Of a stretch of 64,000 nt of DNA, positions 46,797 through 57,611 are shown in pieces (the first letter of the stretch is position 1; each line of letters opens with the position of its first letter). Source of the stretch: Cristatella mucedo (Eukaryota; Bryozoa; Phylactolaemata; Cristatellidae); NCBI GenBank assembly GCA_009760855.2, contig WPIO01000021.1:2830001-2894000 (forward strand), read 5' to 3'. The position numbers and the translations under genes were made by a program. The notes below the pieces were generated by a model. That model ran no database searches. It was not told the DNA's origin and was given only the letters and a program-made list of their open reading frames with translations.

Positions 46797-48835
46797 TAAT
46801 AATAATAATAATAATTCACTTGATAAAGCGCCCTCAGAGAACTTAATCTCTTTCTAGGCGCTTTACATTTGCTGTAAAGTGAAATTCAATTGAATGGTAA
46901 GTAAAATCATGCTTAAAAAACAAACGAAATGAATAATATGGTTAGGGGTGACATGCACAGGGTCAGCATGCAAATGTGGTTAGTGGCAGCATGCACAGTG
47001 TCAGCACGCATAAGCACATCAAGGACGAATCACAGGGACCCACTAAATGCTGTCCTAAATTGGTGTGTTTTTAGGTTCCTTTTAAATGTGGTCAGGTCAG
47101 GGGATGTTTTCACCCAGGTCGGGAGGGAGTTCCAGGCTTTGGGAGCATATGAACTAAATGCACGGTCTCCAAAGGATTTAAGGTTTGTACGAGGTATTAC
47201 TAGACTGTTGGATTCCGAAAAGCGGGTGGTACGATGCTTGGTCTGATGGGTAGTATATCTGACAGATAGGCTGGAGCCATAGAATGAAGGGACCTAAAAG
47301 TGAGCGACAAAACCTTGAAGTCAATCCGTTGCTTGACTGGTAGCCAGTGCAGGTTGGCGAGAAGTGGAGTAATGTGGCAACTGCGACGCTCACGGCAGAC
47401 AAGTCTAGCTGCCGAGTTTTGCACCAGCTGCAATCGCCTGATCGCACATGCTGGTAGGCCAGTAAGCAGGGAGTTGCAGAAGTCGAGACGGGATGTCACG
47501 AATGCATGGACCAACTTGGACGTGGTATCTTTATCTAAACAAGCCCGAATTTTGGCAACGTTATGAAGCTGAAAATAGGCGGATTTGACTGTGGAGCTGA
47601 TGTGGTCGTCTAACGAGAGGTCGCTTTGGAATATGACACCTAGATTTCGAGCTGATTCAACTGGAGATATGCTGGCAGAGCCAATTTTGAGAGTCAGCCT
47701 GTCCAATCTCTGGAGCACACTGGGTTTGCCCATAACTAGTAAGTTAGTTTTATCATCGTTAAGTTTTAGAAAATTTGCTGCCATCCATGTGCGGATGTTA
47801 TCAATGCATGCAGCTAGTGAGTTTAGAGAATTTGAGGTGCTCGAAGGCTGGGAGGGATCAAAGCAAAGGTATAACTGAGTGTCATCCGCATAGAAGTGAA
47901 AGCCTAGATTGTGCTTGGCAATCACATCAGCAAGAGGCAGAGTATAAACCGTGAAAAGAACCGGACCTAGCACTGAGCCCTGAGGTACTCCATATTTCAG
48001 TGGTACTTCAGATGATCTTTGTCCATTCACGTCGATACTCTGGATTCTCCCACTGAGATAGGACCTGAACCATTGTAGAGCAGTACCAGTGATGCCCAGT
48101 CGAGATGAGAGGCGCTCTAGAAGAACTTGGGGATCGAAAGTATCAAAAGCTGCCAAAATATTGAGCAGAAAAAGCAGAGATACTCGACCCATGTCTGCAT
48201 TCCTAGGTAGGTCGTTGTATACCCGAAGCAATGCTGACTCTGTGGAGTGATTAGCTCTAAAGCCAGACTGGAACTTACTAGCAAGGTGTGAGGTTTCGAT
48301 ATACGAGTTCAGCTGGTCCGCCACGACCCGTTCCAGTGTCTTTGATAGGAATGGTAGAAGGGAGACTGGGCGGTAGTTGCTCAAGTTCTCTTGGTCAAGT
48401 GTAGCTTTCTTGAGAAGTGGCCTGACTACAGCTTTTTTGAAAGGTGCTGGGACATGACCTGAGGCTAATGACATATTAATTATGTTAGTTATGCATGGCA
48501 GCAGTAGATCAATGCAACGTAGGAGCAGGACAGTGGGAATAGGGTCCAGAGGACTTGTTGTCTTCTTTGATTGAGATACGAACTTTAGGACTAGATCACT
48601 AGTGACCTGCTTAAATGCAGACATTGAGGTGCAGCCAGGAACCGAGGAACAGCATTCTAGTGGCGAGGTTGTCATCGCAGGGATGGATTCCCTGATCTTG
48701 TCTATCTTCTGCAAAAGAATCGAGAGAAGCGATCGGCTAAATCCTCATTAGGATCATCGGGTAAGGAGCTAATCTGGGAACGGTTGTGGAGATGGTTTAT
48801 TGTCGACATCAGCATTTTTTTATTGTGCTTCGTGG
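46797..48835 (-). pseudogene. LINE-A, best copy: reverse transcriptase, 5'-truncated
   Basis: CR1/L2-like (Jockey-group) non-LTR retrotransposon. The frame 48714-47200 gives 504 residues of reverse transcriptase: NYRPVSLLP, ALLRVYND, VPQGSVLGPVLF and the catalytic FYADDTQLYL. The thumb and C-terminal segments (SRLDFCNSLL, RLVCRERRSC, LHWLPV) follow. A second frame (48884-48702) overlaps and covers the region upstream, so a frameshift breaks it. No endonuclease domain remains. The 3' UTR ends in the stem-loop tail and (ATT)n at 46797-46880. The 5' break abuts a LINE-B tail fragment near 48840. Confidence 0.9.
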
Positions 48836-48876
48836 AATTACAGACGGAGATACATACAGACACTAACTTTAGGTGT
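48836..48876 (+). repeat. LINE-B tail fragment next to LINE-A
   Basis: GGAATTACAGACGGAGATACAT matches the last bases of LINE-B, directly at the truncated 5' end of LINE-A. Confidence 0.55.
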
Positions 48877-49150
48877 AATCTCATCTAATGATAGCATGAT
48901 AGCACTGTCCAGGCCGAAGCAAGACCGAAGCAAGTCTTTCACTACCTTCCTCATGTAAAAACGCAATCCTACTCTTCGATGTTGATAGAGTATTAGAGTT
49001 TGGCCATACTAGTTGCCAGCCTAGTGAAATGCCACGATATTTTACCTTTCAAGTAGGTTGATAGTTTGGAGACCTTCCGGCATGACAGACAGGCTTTTCC
49101 TACTGAAATGAATAACTTTTAACGTGTTAGCTTTACAATTAAAAAAAGGC

Positions 49151-49321
49151 TAGTTGATTTAACAGACTATTTTATATAGCGACAGAAGAGCGTTTACGGC
49201 TATCACCACCTCTTGCAGCAGCGATAAATAAATATTGCCCACCGTAGGATTCGAATCCACGACCTCGGGACCGAGATCGTGAAAAGCAACCGCCTAACCT
49301 AGTGTGCCATCATGACTCACC
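49151..49321 (-). mobile_element. SINE-A, reversed
   Basis: The complement matches SINE-A end to end: GTGAGTCATGATGGCACACT, B box GGATTCGAATCC, the body GGTGGTGATAGCCGTAAACG and the tail with AATCAACTAG. Confidence 0.84.
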
Positions 49322-49465
49322 TAATTACCGCTCCTGCGTAGCATTCAATGCCGATATTAGCTGATGAAAGGGTCGTTTTGCGATACTCTTTTCTTGCCAG
49401 ATCATTCTTACCATTTTTAAGGACGTTACATAATTTTTGGCTTATTTTAGGCAAATTGTTCAAGC

Positions 49466-49605
49466 CGACCCGGTTAGGCCGAAGGGTATGGTGCTAGCCT
49501 TTGACCTCCGAGATCCTGGGCTCAAGCACTGTGGCAGATGTGAAGCACCTATTCACAGATTGAGTTATCTTAGGGTGCTATACAGATGAAATATATATTT
49601 TTGTT
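49466..49605 (+). mobile_element. SINE-B copy
   Basis: Head CCCGGTTAGGCCGAAGGG, B-box-like TGGGCTCAAGCACTGTGG, the body GATGTGAAGCACCTATTC and the tail GTTATCTTAGGGTGCTATAC then ATATATATT. Confidence 0.65.
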
Positions 49606-51374
49606 AATCCCGTGTCATTGCCGTTGCAATTCACGCTTGGGTATCCAATAATTAGCTGAAAGAACTTTAGTCACGGTCGAGGACCAGTTGGGGGCTTATG
49701 AAAAGCTGCTAATCGAGAAAATCTAGACGGTCCTAATACTTTTACGTTTGCGTGTATATCGTGCCAACTGCAACATCACGGAAATGCCATCAGCAATAAG
49801 TAAGTTGGAGGTAAGTAACTGGGGGTGGAAGGATATTAAACCTGTGATCCTAATTGTAAAGCTAAACTTACTAACCTGCTGGCAAATAGTTGTATTAATA
49901 TGCCAAATACGATGGATGAAAAATGCAGGACGAATATCGTGAAATGTATCTACGATAAATTTTAAAATGACCTAGCCACACTACAGCTAGCCTTCTACAA
50001 TTTATCATCATTGCACGTACTAGCTACGGTCTGGTCGTGTATTCGCTTGTGGAACATGCTGTGGGCTAGTTCACGGCTCCTTTCGGTGGTGGCACGAACT
50101 CGATCCCCTCATTCTGGTGCGCTCTAACCACTTTTTTTTTAACGTCACTCTACTATGCTTGGATTGCTTGTTGTATTTGTTTGGCCAAGTTCTAGTGACG
50201 ATCTAGCTGCCAGTCTTACACCAGCCATGAGGTCGAGTGAGAACCACCGGCCGTCACCTTTCCTCTCTGCAGATCAGTGAGTTCTGTTTTACCTGGTTCT
50301 CAGCTTCATTTCTTTCGCACTGTGGCGGCGGTGGGGATGTACAACCGTTCAATTCGCTGTTGCATATTGGTTGCTCGACTAAGGCTGTGGTGACCAACGG
50401 AAAAGAGCTGCTTGCCGAAGCTAGTGATGTTTTTAACCCCGGGACGGTCAAGGCAGCCCTGGCAAGCCCATGCGGCCTTGATGTGACGCACTGTGTGTGT
50501 GCTGCTGGTGCCACTGCAGCTGCAGCTGTAGCTCATACCACTACCAACGTCCCTGCCTTTGCCTACGCTGCTGCTGCTGCTCTTGCCACACAGCCGTGAT
50601 AAAAGACCCTTTTTGGATCAGCTGCGCTTTCCTGCCATGCAACTTGAGTAAAAAGGCTCTTACTATTTACAGGGACCGCTGCCGGCAGTCGTGGAGCCGA
50701 CAAGAATCAGATAGAAGCAAAGCAGAATGCAAGAGTTAAAGATACCTGATTTTTATCCTTCCCAACTCCCCTGCTACCTTTCAGGCCTCTTCTCTTGGAA
50801 CTGCCGCTTCTGATTGAGCTGCCGGCCCGAGGCGGCCTCTTTGTAGAGGCTGAGTAGCTGCTTGCCAGCGGCAGCATTTTTGGATGAGCTTGCCAATGAA
50901 GCCTGCAGAATGCAACACTCGTGGCGTTCTCTGCCCTTTGTGAGCACTCCTAGTCACGTGTAATCTCATTTGAGCCACTCTCTCTACGATAGGCATGCAG
51001 CTTTTCTTTGAAGGGTCAATCGTGTAAAGCACTACAAGCAAAGCCAGCTCATCATATTGGACTGATTCAGGCCGTCAACGGCAAGTGTGCAGAGGCAATA
51101 AAATTTCCGAATGCATAATATCATGAAGTTCTTGTCAAGTTGCTACCTCGCTACGTTCTCTGTCCATGTCCACCAATGGTAAGCAGCTGTTAAACGATCA
51201 CGTGCTTACGTGGAAAAACCACATCGATGGTAGCAAGAGCAAACAGTCACAACTGTCATTCTAATTTACCTAACGACGTGAGGTTCAAGTAGTTTTATGG
51301 CCCATTACAACAAAAAAGATAATTGACGACCTTCTGTGGTCTCCTACATTGGCGAAGCTGTGTGAATAGACTTA
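49606..51374. other. Unassigned DNA
   Basis: A 120-codon + frame (50237-50599) follows a good acceptor-like CTCTCTGCAG but lacks a match and is Ala/Cys-rich from CTG repeats. It cannot join ERICH3 exon 14 in phase. Confidence 0.45.
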
Positions 51375-51560
51375 ATGAGAGGTAGAGGTAGGAAAGGAGA
51401 TTAAGAGGTAGAGAGCAAGCAGCTAGGGAGAAAGAGAGAGGCAGAGAGTGGATGAAGAAGAAGAGAGAGAGAGAAGGGAGAGAGTGTGTGTGTGTGTGAC
51501 AGTAGTGAGAGTGTCGTGGAGCAAGAAAGAGACAATACAGGCAGAAATGTGAAAGGCAAA
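51375..51560. repeat. Purine-rich GAGA tract
   Basis: Degenerate (GA)n with AGAGAGAG runs and a TGTGTGTGTG block at 51485-51499. Confidence 0.85.
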
Positions 51561-52269
51561 GAGAGGTAGAGAGCCAAGTGGCCAACACAGAAATCGAGAT
51601 ACGGGGAAGTCAATGAAAAGGACGATTGGTGGGAGCCAACAGAGTACGTGGAGAGGTGGACGAATTTGAGATCAGACAATACCTGTAGAACTGTGTGAGG
51701 TACTTAGTTGTAGTATCTGATGTCAAAGACCGCAGGCTCAGGCTGCTGCGAATGGCACCTGTCTAGTTCTATTATCTCCGTAGTATGATAGCATTTATAG
51801 TGCTTTGTAAATGTGGCTGGAAGTTGTGCCATACGACATTGCTTTTCCTTTTCTCAGCAGAAAGTGCGCTTTCCAAGTGAGTGACAAAAGAAAGCCGAGT
51901 TTAAAGATCTTTGAAGTTGGCAAGCAGATATACAGGAAGCGGATAGTGAAAGTGTCTCGATCACACGTAGCCTCAATCCGATCTGGCTTTGCAGCTTTTT
52001 CCCGGCAAGGATTGTCCCAACTAACGCGTTTTTTCCATACGCAAGCCATCTCTCGGCCGACTTGTTTGCTTTGAGTTGAGAGCTGAAATTCGGGTTCGAG
52101 TCAGCTTCAGATACCCCGCCGCTAGTTGGTGCAGCGAATGCCACAGTGAACACCGAAACATCCATCCAGCATCCCGTGTCTCAAAGCTCGTTCATTTAAA
52201 GCGGTTAGCTCGCATTGAAAGCATTATTTTATGCTCGAATTTGTGCTTGCAGTTAGTTTGCAAAACATC

Positions 52270-52925
52270 ATTTTCCAGCCATGAATCTGAAGAAAGTGAG
52301 TTCAATGGACAGTGCTGAGAAGATGATGTGCATTGAATTTAAGAAAGAAACTATCGAAAACAGGGCCAAAGTATGCGTTTTGTCGACTTGACGAAGAGTA
52401 CGATCGTGGCACTCCTACGATCTGAACCATACTGAAGCAGAAGGAGTCGATAAAGGCTATAACACTAGCAAAAGGCGTTAAATTTTTTTCTAAACAGTGG
52501 GCAAATGAAAATATGAATATATGAATGGAGAATGAAAATATGAATGGAGAAGATGCTGATGGTGCGGTTAACGAAAAAGCAGCTCGCAGTAGATACCGTG
52601 ACAGAGTCTGCGAGAAGGCAAGAGCTATTTACGCCGATTTTTTGCAGTAGACACTAAGCACTTTAGCTGACAAGACATCGGGTGAGCCGTTTAAAACCAG
52701 TCGGAGCCGGTTCGAGAATTTTAAAAAGAGTATCCGCATTCACTCCGTTGTCAGGCATGGTAAGGCAATGAGCACGGCGGATGTGAAGGCAGCTGAGGAT
52801 TACCTCAAAACGATTGTTGGAATCATTGCAGCAGAAAGATAAATACCCAGCAAGTATTCAACTGTGATGAGACAGGACTCTTCTGGAAGAAGATGCCAAG
52901 GAGGTCTTATATAACAGCGGGGTGT
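52270..52925 (+). pseudogene. Tigger/jerky-like transposase relic, N-terminal half
   Basis: In broken frames it reads an HTH segment (EEYDRGTPT, TILKQKESIK, LAKGVKFFSKQW), a CENP-B-type second domain (SRSRFENFKKSIRIHSVVRH) with AADVKAAEDYLKTIV-like sequence, and QQVFNCDETGLFWKKMPRRS then YITAG. The NCDETGLFWKKMP box is diagnostic of Tigger. It stops at the start of the catalytic domain, directly where other repeat DNA begins (52925). Confidence 0.88.
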
Positions 52926-52952
52926 GCGACGTACCGCGTTGGATTATGCTCG

Positions 52953-53224
52953 GTATCCGTCGCGGAGCGGTGAGGTTCCGGCGCTCGGAAAATTAGGCTT
53001 TGAATCATTGAACTCGGTCATGTCAGCAGGACCGAGAGCGAGCAGCGTGCCAGGTGGCACGTTATATAAACGGCCACGTGGCTGCTAGCACGTGCTCACT
53101 ATGCTGCTACTTCAGCAAGTCAAGAAATCGAGCGAAAGTCGGTTTGTGTAAAGGTCGGGCTTACGAAGAAGCATTCTGACAGAAATTCTTCGCTCGCACA
53201 AAGAGTATTTTATAAAAAAAACTG
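52953..53224 (+). repeat. Dispersed promoter-like repeat, copy 1
   Basis: About 270 bp shared with 55161-55444. Both have CCGTCGCGG near the start, a TATA-like box in this copy (TTATATAAACGG), paired E-box-like CACGTGGCTGCT(A/G)GCACGTG, and an end with GTTTTATA and an A run then ACTGC. It could be a solo LTR or a non-autonomous element; I see no clear target duplication. Confidence 0.7.
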
Positions 53225-53232
53225 CTGACAGA

Positions 53233-54232
53233 CTCACTTCAAATCCCCAAGGTGCGATTTGAGGGTGTATGTCTAGAGAATTGCTCCGACAATCAAATAG
53301 TTGTTTAGGGTACCTTACAAAAGAAACAACTTACTATAAATGGAACCTGACGTTTTAACGATTTCCGCACAAACAGATTGCATTAAAAAATTGTTAAGCA
53401 AACCATAACGAACCATGATGTAAACTGCAGCAACACATTTGCAACTAAAAATTTAACCATCTATGCATCATATCCTATACACGTTCCAAAATTTTGAAGA
53501 TTTAACATGGTGATACATATTTATACTTAACTTTTTGTGGTACTTGCTTAAGAATTTTAAAAAACTTTGTTACAGTATAGCTTTGTGGTCTGTAAATTTC
53601 ATAACATACTCAATATTGCACGGATCAAAGTCAAATTTCGAAATTTGAGTTCAGCTCTGCTTGTGAGTTACTGTAGTAGTTCACATCTGATTTTTGTCGT
53701 AGACGTTTTGCCCACATGTCCATGACCGCAAATCAAGGACGTTTAATAATTTGTATAGAACGCCTTTTCTAACCAAAATGAGAAGTAAACTCGTGCACTG
53801 ATGTACAAGCAGAGGAGAAACCAGATTTAAAATTTAACATTTATCCGTCAATTATTGGCTGAGTAATGGAATTTAAAAGGCACACCGCTACACTGTAAAT
53901 GAAGCTGTTTAAAAGTAGCAAGGATCAATCTCAACAAGCTACCAAACATTTACCACAATTATATGATCCAACAAAGTTGTAACACGTGTCCAATACTCTG
54001 TGTTGATGGCTAAATTTTTAATTGTAAATGTGTTGCTGTGGTTTACATCCGGATTCGAAATACTTTGCTTAACCATTTTTAGAGCGATCCTTTTATGTGG
54101 GAATCGTTAAAACTTCAGATCCCATCTCTAGCATGTTTTTTCTTTTTTCAGGTACCCTAAACAGTTATTCGATTGTTGGACCAATTCTCTCGACGTATAT
54201 CTTTGAATTGCACCTTGCGGATTTCAAGTGAG
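53233..54232. mobile_element. 1-kb long-inverted-repeat (foldback-like) element
   Basis: The two halves are reverse complements over nearly their whole length. Matching pairs include CTCACTT ends (53233 and 54232), GTTTAGGGTACC (53303-53314 with 54151-54162), GTTTTAACGATT (53352 with 54113), CAACACATTT (53431 with 54035) and CTCTGCTTGT (53655 with 53814). The pair sums change only from 107465 to 107469, so indels are few. Arms are about 495 bp, at roughly 70 percent identity by eye, with almost no loop. There is no ORF of 60 codons. Confidence 0.85.
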
Positions 54233-54505
54233 ATGTTCCCTGTAGCTGGTGCTATGCAAATATGAACCTCTAGCTAGAGAAAGCCAAGCACGAAACAGCA
54301 CTAAACAGTCTGCTGCAGCTAGAAAATAATGTGGATTCGGAGTACCCAAAGGGAGACCTGGTATTTCAGCCTTGAGTACCGTACCGTAACTCGCTTCTTC
54401 AAGGACTTCGACAAAAAACCCTCGGACACACGCGTATCCTAAAAGAACTCAGCTGCGTGAGTAGCAAGAGTCGGACGCAGAGATTCTCGGTAGCCTTTGG
54501 GTCTC

Positions 54506-54752
54506 CTACTGCCGACTATGGCTCATCATTTCCAGCGGTCCTGAGCTGCTACTTCCATGCTACTCGCTACCTCGACTGCTCTAATAACTCTGCTATGCTT
54601 CACCTTTCTCTTTTTTGCGTGGATGAAGTCTGTTGGCTACCGAATGCGTACCAAAAGCCGCTGAGGCTGTGGGTGCGCTACACAAAACTCTCCTGCCTAA
54701 CACCCACAAAGTCTTTGTGGCTTTGTGGAGTTACAGACGAAGATACATAGGT
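54506..54752 (+). repeat. LINE-B 3' UTR fragment
   Basis: Matches the LINE-B end from ACTGCCGACTATGGCTC to the GAGTTACAGACGAAGATACAT tail, with small deletions. Confidence 0.82.
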
Positions 54753-55160
54753 TGGTTGGCATGATTGGTCTTTGGGTTTGCGGCCATTAAAAAGAGAGAC
54801 AGAGTTGGCTTAAGTTACTTGCAAAACAATAGTGGCAGCATCTTTGGCGACGCCGCCTCGGACATACGGGCTACGTGCAAATGCGTCAAAACGTTTTAGC
54901 CACGTTTCACTCTTAGGCTGCTGACGCTTGCGCCGACGAAGGTAGAAAAAAGGCCTATTCGACGAATTTAGACAATCTGAAAACCGAAAGCAATGCACGG
55001 AAGCCACTTGGATGTTAAACTGACGCGGCCAGAATCTAGGTTAAACTGGCAGTGAATAAATGGTGGCTAATGGTTTCTGCTTCTTCGTAAGCTGATCTTC
55101 GGGAGTTCAAATGTGATAGGACTGACGCAAAGAGGACTTACCCGTAACGTGATAGCTGAT

Positions 55161-55444
55161 GTATCATCTCCGTCGCGGTGCGGCGTGGCTCGGACCCTCG
55201 GAAGAATGAGGCTATGAATAATTAAACTCAGTCATGCCAGAATGACCGAGCGGGAGCGGCGCGCCCAGCGGCGACTTATGTAAGCGATCACGTGGCTGCT
55301 GGCACGTGCTCACTTTGCTGCCATTTCAGAAATTCAAGAAAATGACCGAACGTTAGTTCGTGGAAAGTTTGGGCTTACGGAAAAGCCTTCTGAAAAACTT
55401 TCGGCTCGCGCACAGTGAGCGTTTTATAAAAAAAAAAAAAACTG
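55161..55444 (+). repeat. Dispersed promoter-like repeat, copy 2
   Basis: Second copy of the repeat at 52953. It keeps the CACGTG...CACGTG pair and the A-rich end, but its TATA-like box is changed (TTATGTAAGCG). Confidence 0.7.
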
Positions 55445-56679
55445 CAGGAAGAATGCGCGCTTAGTAAGACAATCCTGATCCGAAGCCGGCCGCTCAAGTT
55501 GTGCTTCCAGAAGCCACGGTGATTTCTCTTGGGGTGCTTTACAAATGGCTACTAAAACTATTGCCGGCTAAAAACTGTTCGCACCAACAAGGACCCCTTT
55601 ACTTTTTTTAATTCCGCTGAGTGCGTTCCCTATTAACCGTCCAAACTAATTATGGAATACGAGTAAAACGTGTTTTCTATGAATCTATATACAACAGACT
55701 GCATAGGCTTCACTTTCTTCCGTATTGTTGACTATTTAATGGCGTGAAGCCGGAAATCACCAGCGCCGAAGCCATTAGAGTTATCTCTTTACCCCCAAAA
55801 CTAGGGTTTCGTTCCATGTAAACATGACCAGCCTGCAACAGAAATCGCACATGAATGTCCGGATGCAATTGTAAGCCTTCTGGGTACTACGCAGCTCGGC
55901 TATTTTGGATTCAGAGGCTCTCAGCGGTAAGCAGCGCTCAACCGAAGATGCTCGGATTTCCCAATCTCCCGGGGTGCCAGAAAGGTAAACTCCTCGCATT
56001 GAAAAACGATGGTCGTTCTAATCGAGTGATTGATCAGTGCAATATAGGGTAAGTTATGCAATTTGAAAAGCACAAAGATATAACGTAACGAAGACGTGTA
56101 AAATTCATAAGCAAGTACAACTATAAACGTGTGTCACGATGTTCAAGGTTCAAGATTTTGGACAACCGTATATGTAAACTATTGTTCGTAGGTATACTGC
56201 TTCCGATTTATTTTATGGTTCGATATAGCTTGCCTGATCGTTTTTCTAATGCTTTGCTGTTTGAGGAAACTCCTAGACTTTAAAACTTATTTGTAAGATA
56301 ATTATCATTTGAAAGCTGTTTGATCGTTGGATCAATCTTCTCAGTTTGTGTTCAATATTAGTGGCATAGCAAGGGGTGAGCAGGAAGACAGATGTCCCCG
56401 CGCGCCAAGGTCAAGAGGGCGATAAAAGCAAATTGAAAGATGCATATTTTTTTAACTTGTTCGTCTGAGAATATCGATCTTGATTTAAAGCAAGTCCTTT
56501 TCCAATAGACTTGAATATTTCTGGGTGAGGATGTTAGATGTAAGTGGCTTATGGGTCAATAGCATTTATTGTGTTGTTATTCCTCCTACGGCCAGTTAAT
56601 GGCTTAGGGTGATTTATGGGCCAGCAGAGATGATGACACTGCCGTTGGCTTATGAGCTGTTGTAATTTATGGCAGTGAT
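55445..56679. other. Unassigned DNA, perhaps decayed repeat
   Basis: GATCGTTGGATCAATCTTCTC near 56322 weakly resembles one end of the 1-kb inverted-repeat element. Otherwise unrecognised. Confidence 0.4.
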
Positions 56680-57058
56680 GAATGAATGTATCTCCGTCTG
56701 TAACTCCACAAAGCCATAAAGACTATGTGGGTGTTACGCAGGAGAGTTTTGTATAGCGAACTCATAGCCCAAGCGGCTTTCGGTACGCATTCGGTAGCCA
56801 ACAGACTTTGTCTCATGCAACAAAGAGAAAGTGGGAAGCATAGCAGAGTCAGGAGAACAGTTGAGGTAGAGAGTAGCATGGAAGTAGCAGCTCAGGACCG
56901 CTGAAAAGTATAAGCCATAGTCGGCAGCAGGAGAGTATTTGTCGTTTTGTAAGAAATGTGGAAGCGAGTGCCACAGTTTAGGACCTGCAGAGCTAAGCTT
57001 CTGTCGCCAACGGTCTTATTTAAGTAACGGTCGGCAAAGGCCCGGAGAGTTACGTCGA
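56680..57058 (-). pseudogene. LINE-B 3' end, reversed
   Basis: The complement reads the LINE-B C-terminus (KTVGDRSLALQVLNCGTRFH) and 3' UTR, ending at the tail near 56685. Frames are broken. Confidence 0.82.
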
Positions 57059-57611
57059 AGACCCCGGCAGGGCAGTCGCGCACTGGCCCGTTGCGGCTTC
57101 AGCGTGAATTAACGTCTTTGAGCCCGCTTCGGTGTCCTGCGAGGTGTCGCGTACCTGCCGCTTGGAGAATGTCAAACTACACTGGCTGAGCTATTAAAGC
57201 ATTTTTGCAGATTAAGACCAAGCTAGGGATGGCTGGCTACGCCAGCCTGGCACTCACGCCACAGCTCATCGGGTTCACGTGGTTTTGTTGACAGGATACT
57301 GCAAGCTACTCGTACTGATCGTCGCCGAAACAGTAAGTTTGAGAAAGTGATTACTGAAAGCGTTTATTTTTTCATTTTACCCCACTTAGAGACACTTTGT
57401 GCATTAAGTCTCCTGGTGACAGCGTGTAGACGGAGTCGGCTCTTCCAATCTTGCCTTTTTATCAGGCTCCCATAAGGTTTGACCTCTTCCTCTGGAGAAG
57501 GATTCAACGGTGTGAAAGTCAGTTTTAATCTAGACCAGCCTCCGCGAGCTGCATTTTCACTATGGCTACTGTGTACATTTGTAAATTGTTTGATCATCCC
57601 AATCTATTTTC

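Noticed and set aside
46797-48884. LINE-A as an active autonomous element
   Set aside because: Endonuclease missing, 5' truncated, and a frameshift separates the first frame from the RT.
50237-50599. 120-codon frame as a possible last ERICH3 exon
   Set aside because: Phase does not fit exon 14 (the phase-1 frame hits a stop at once), and the Ala-rich end comes from CTG repeats.
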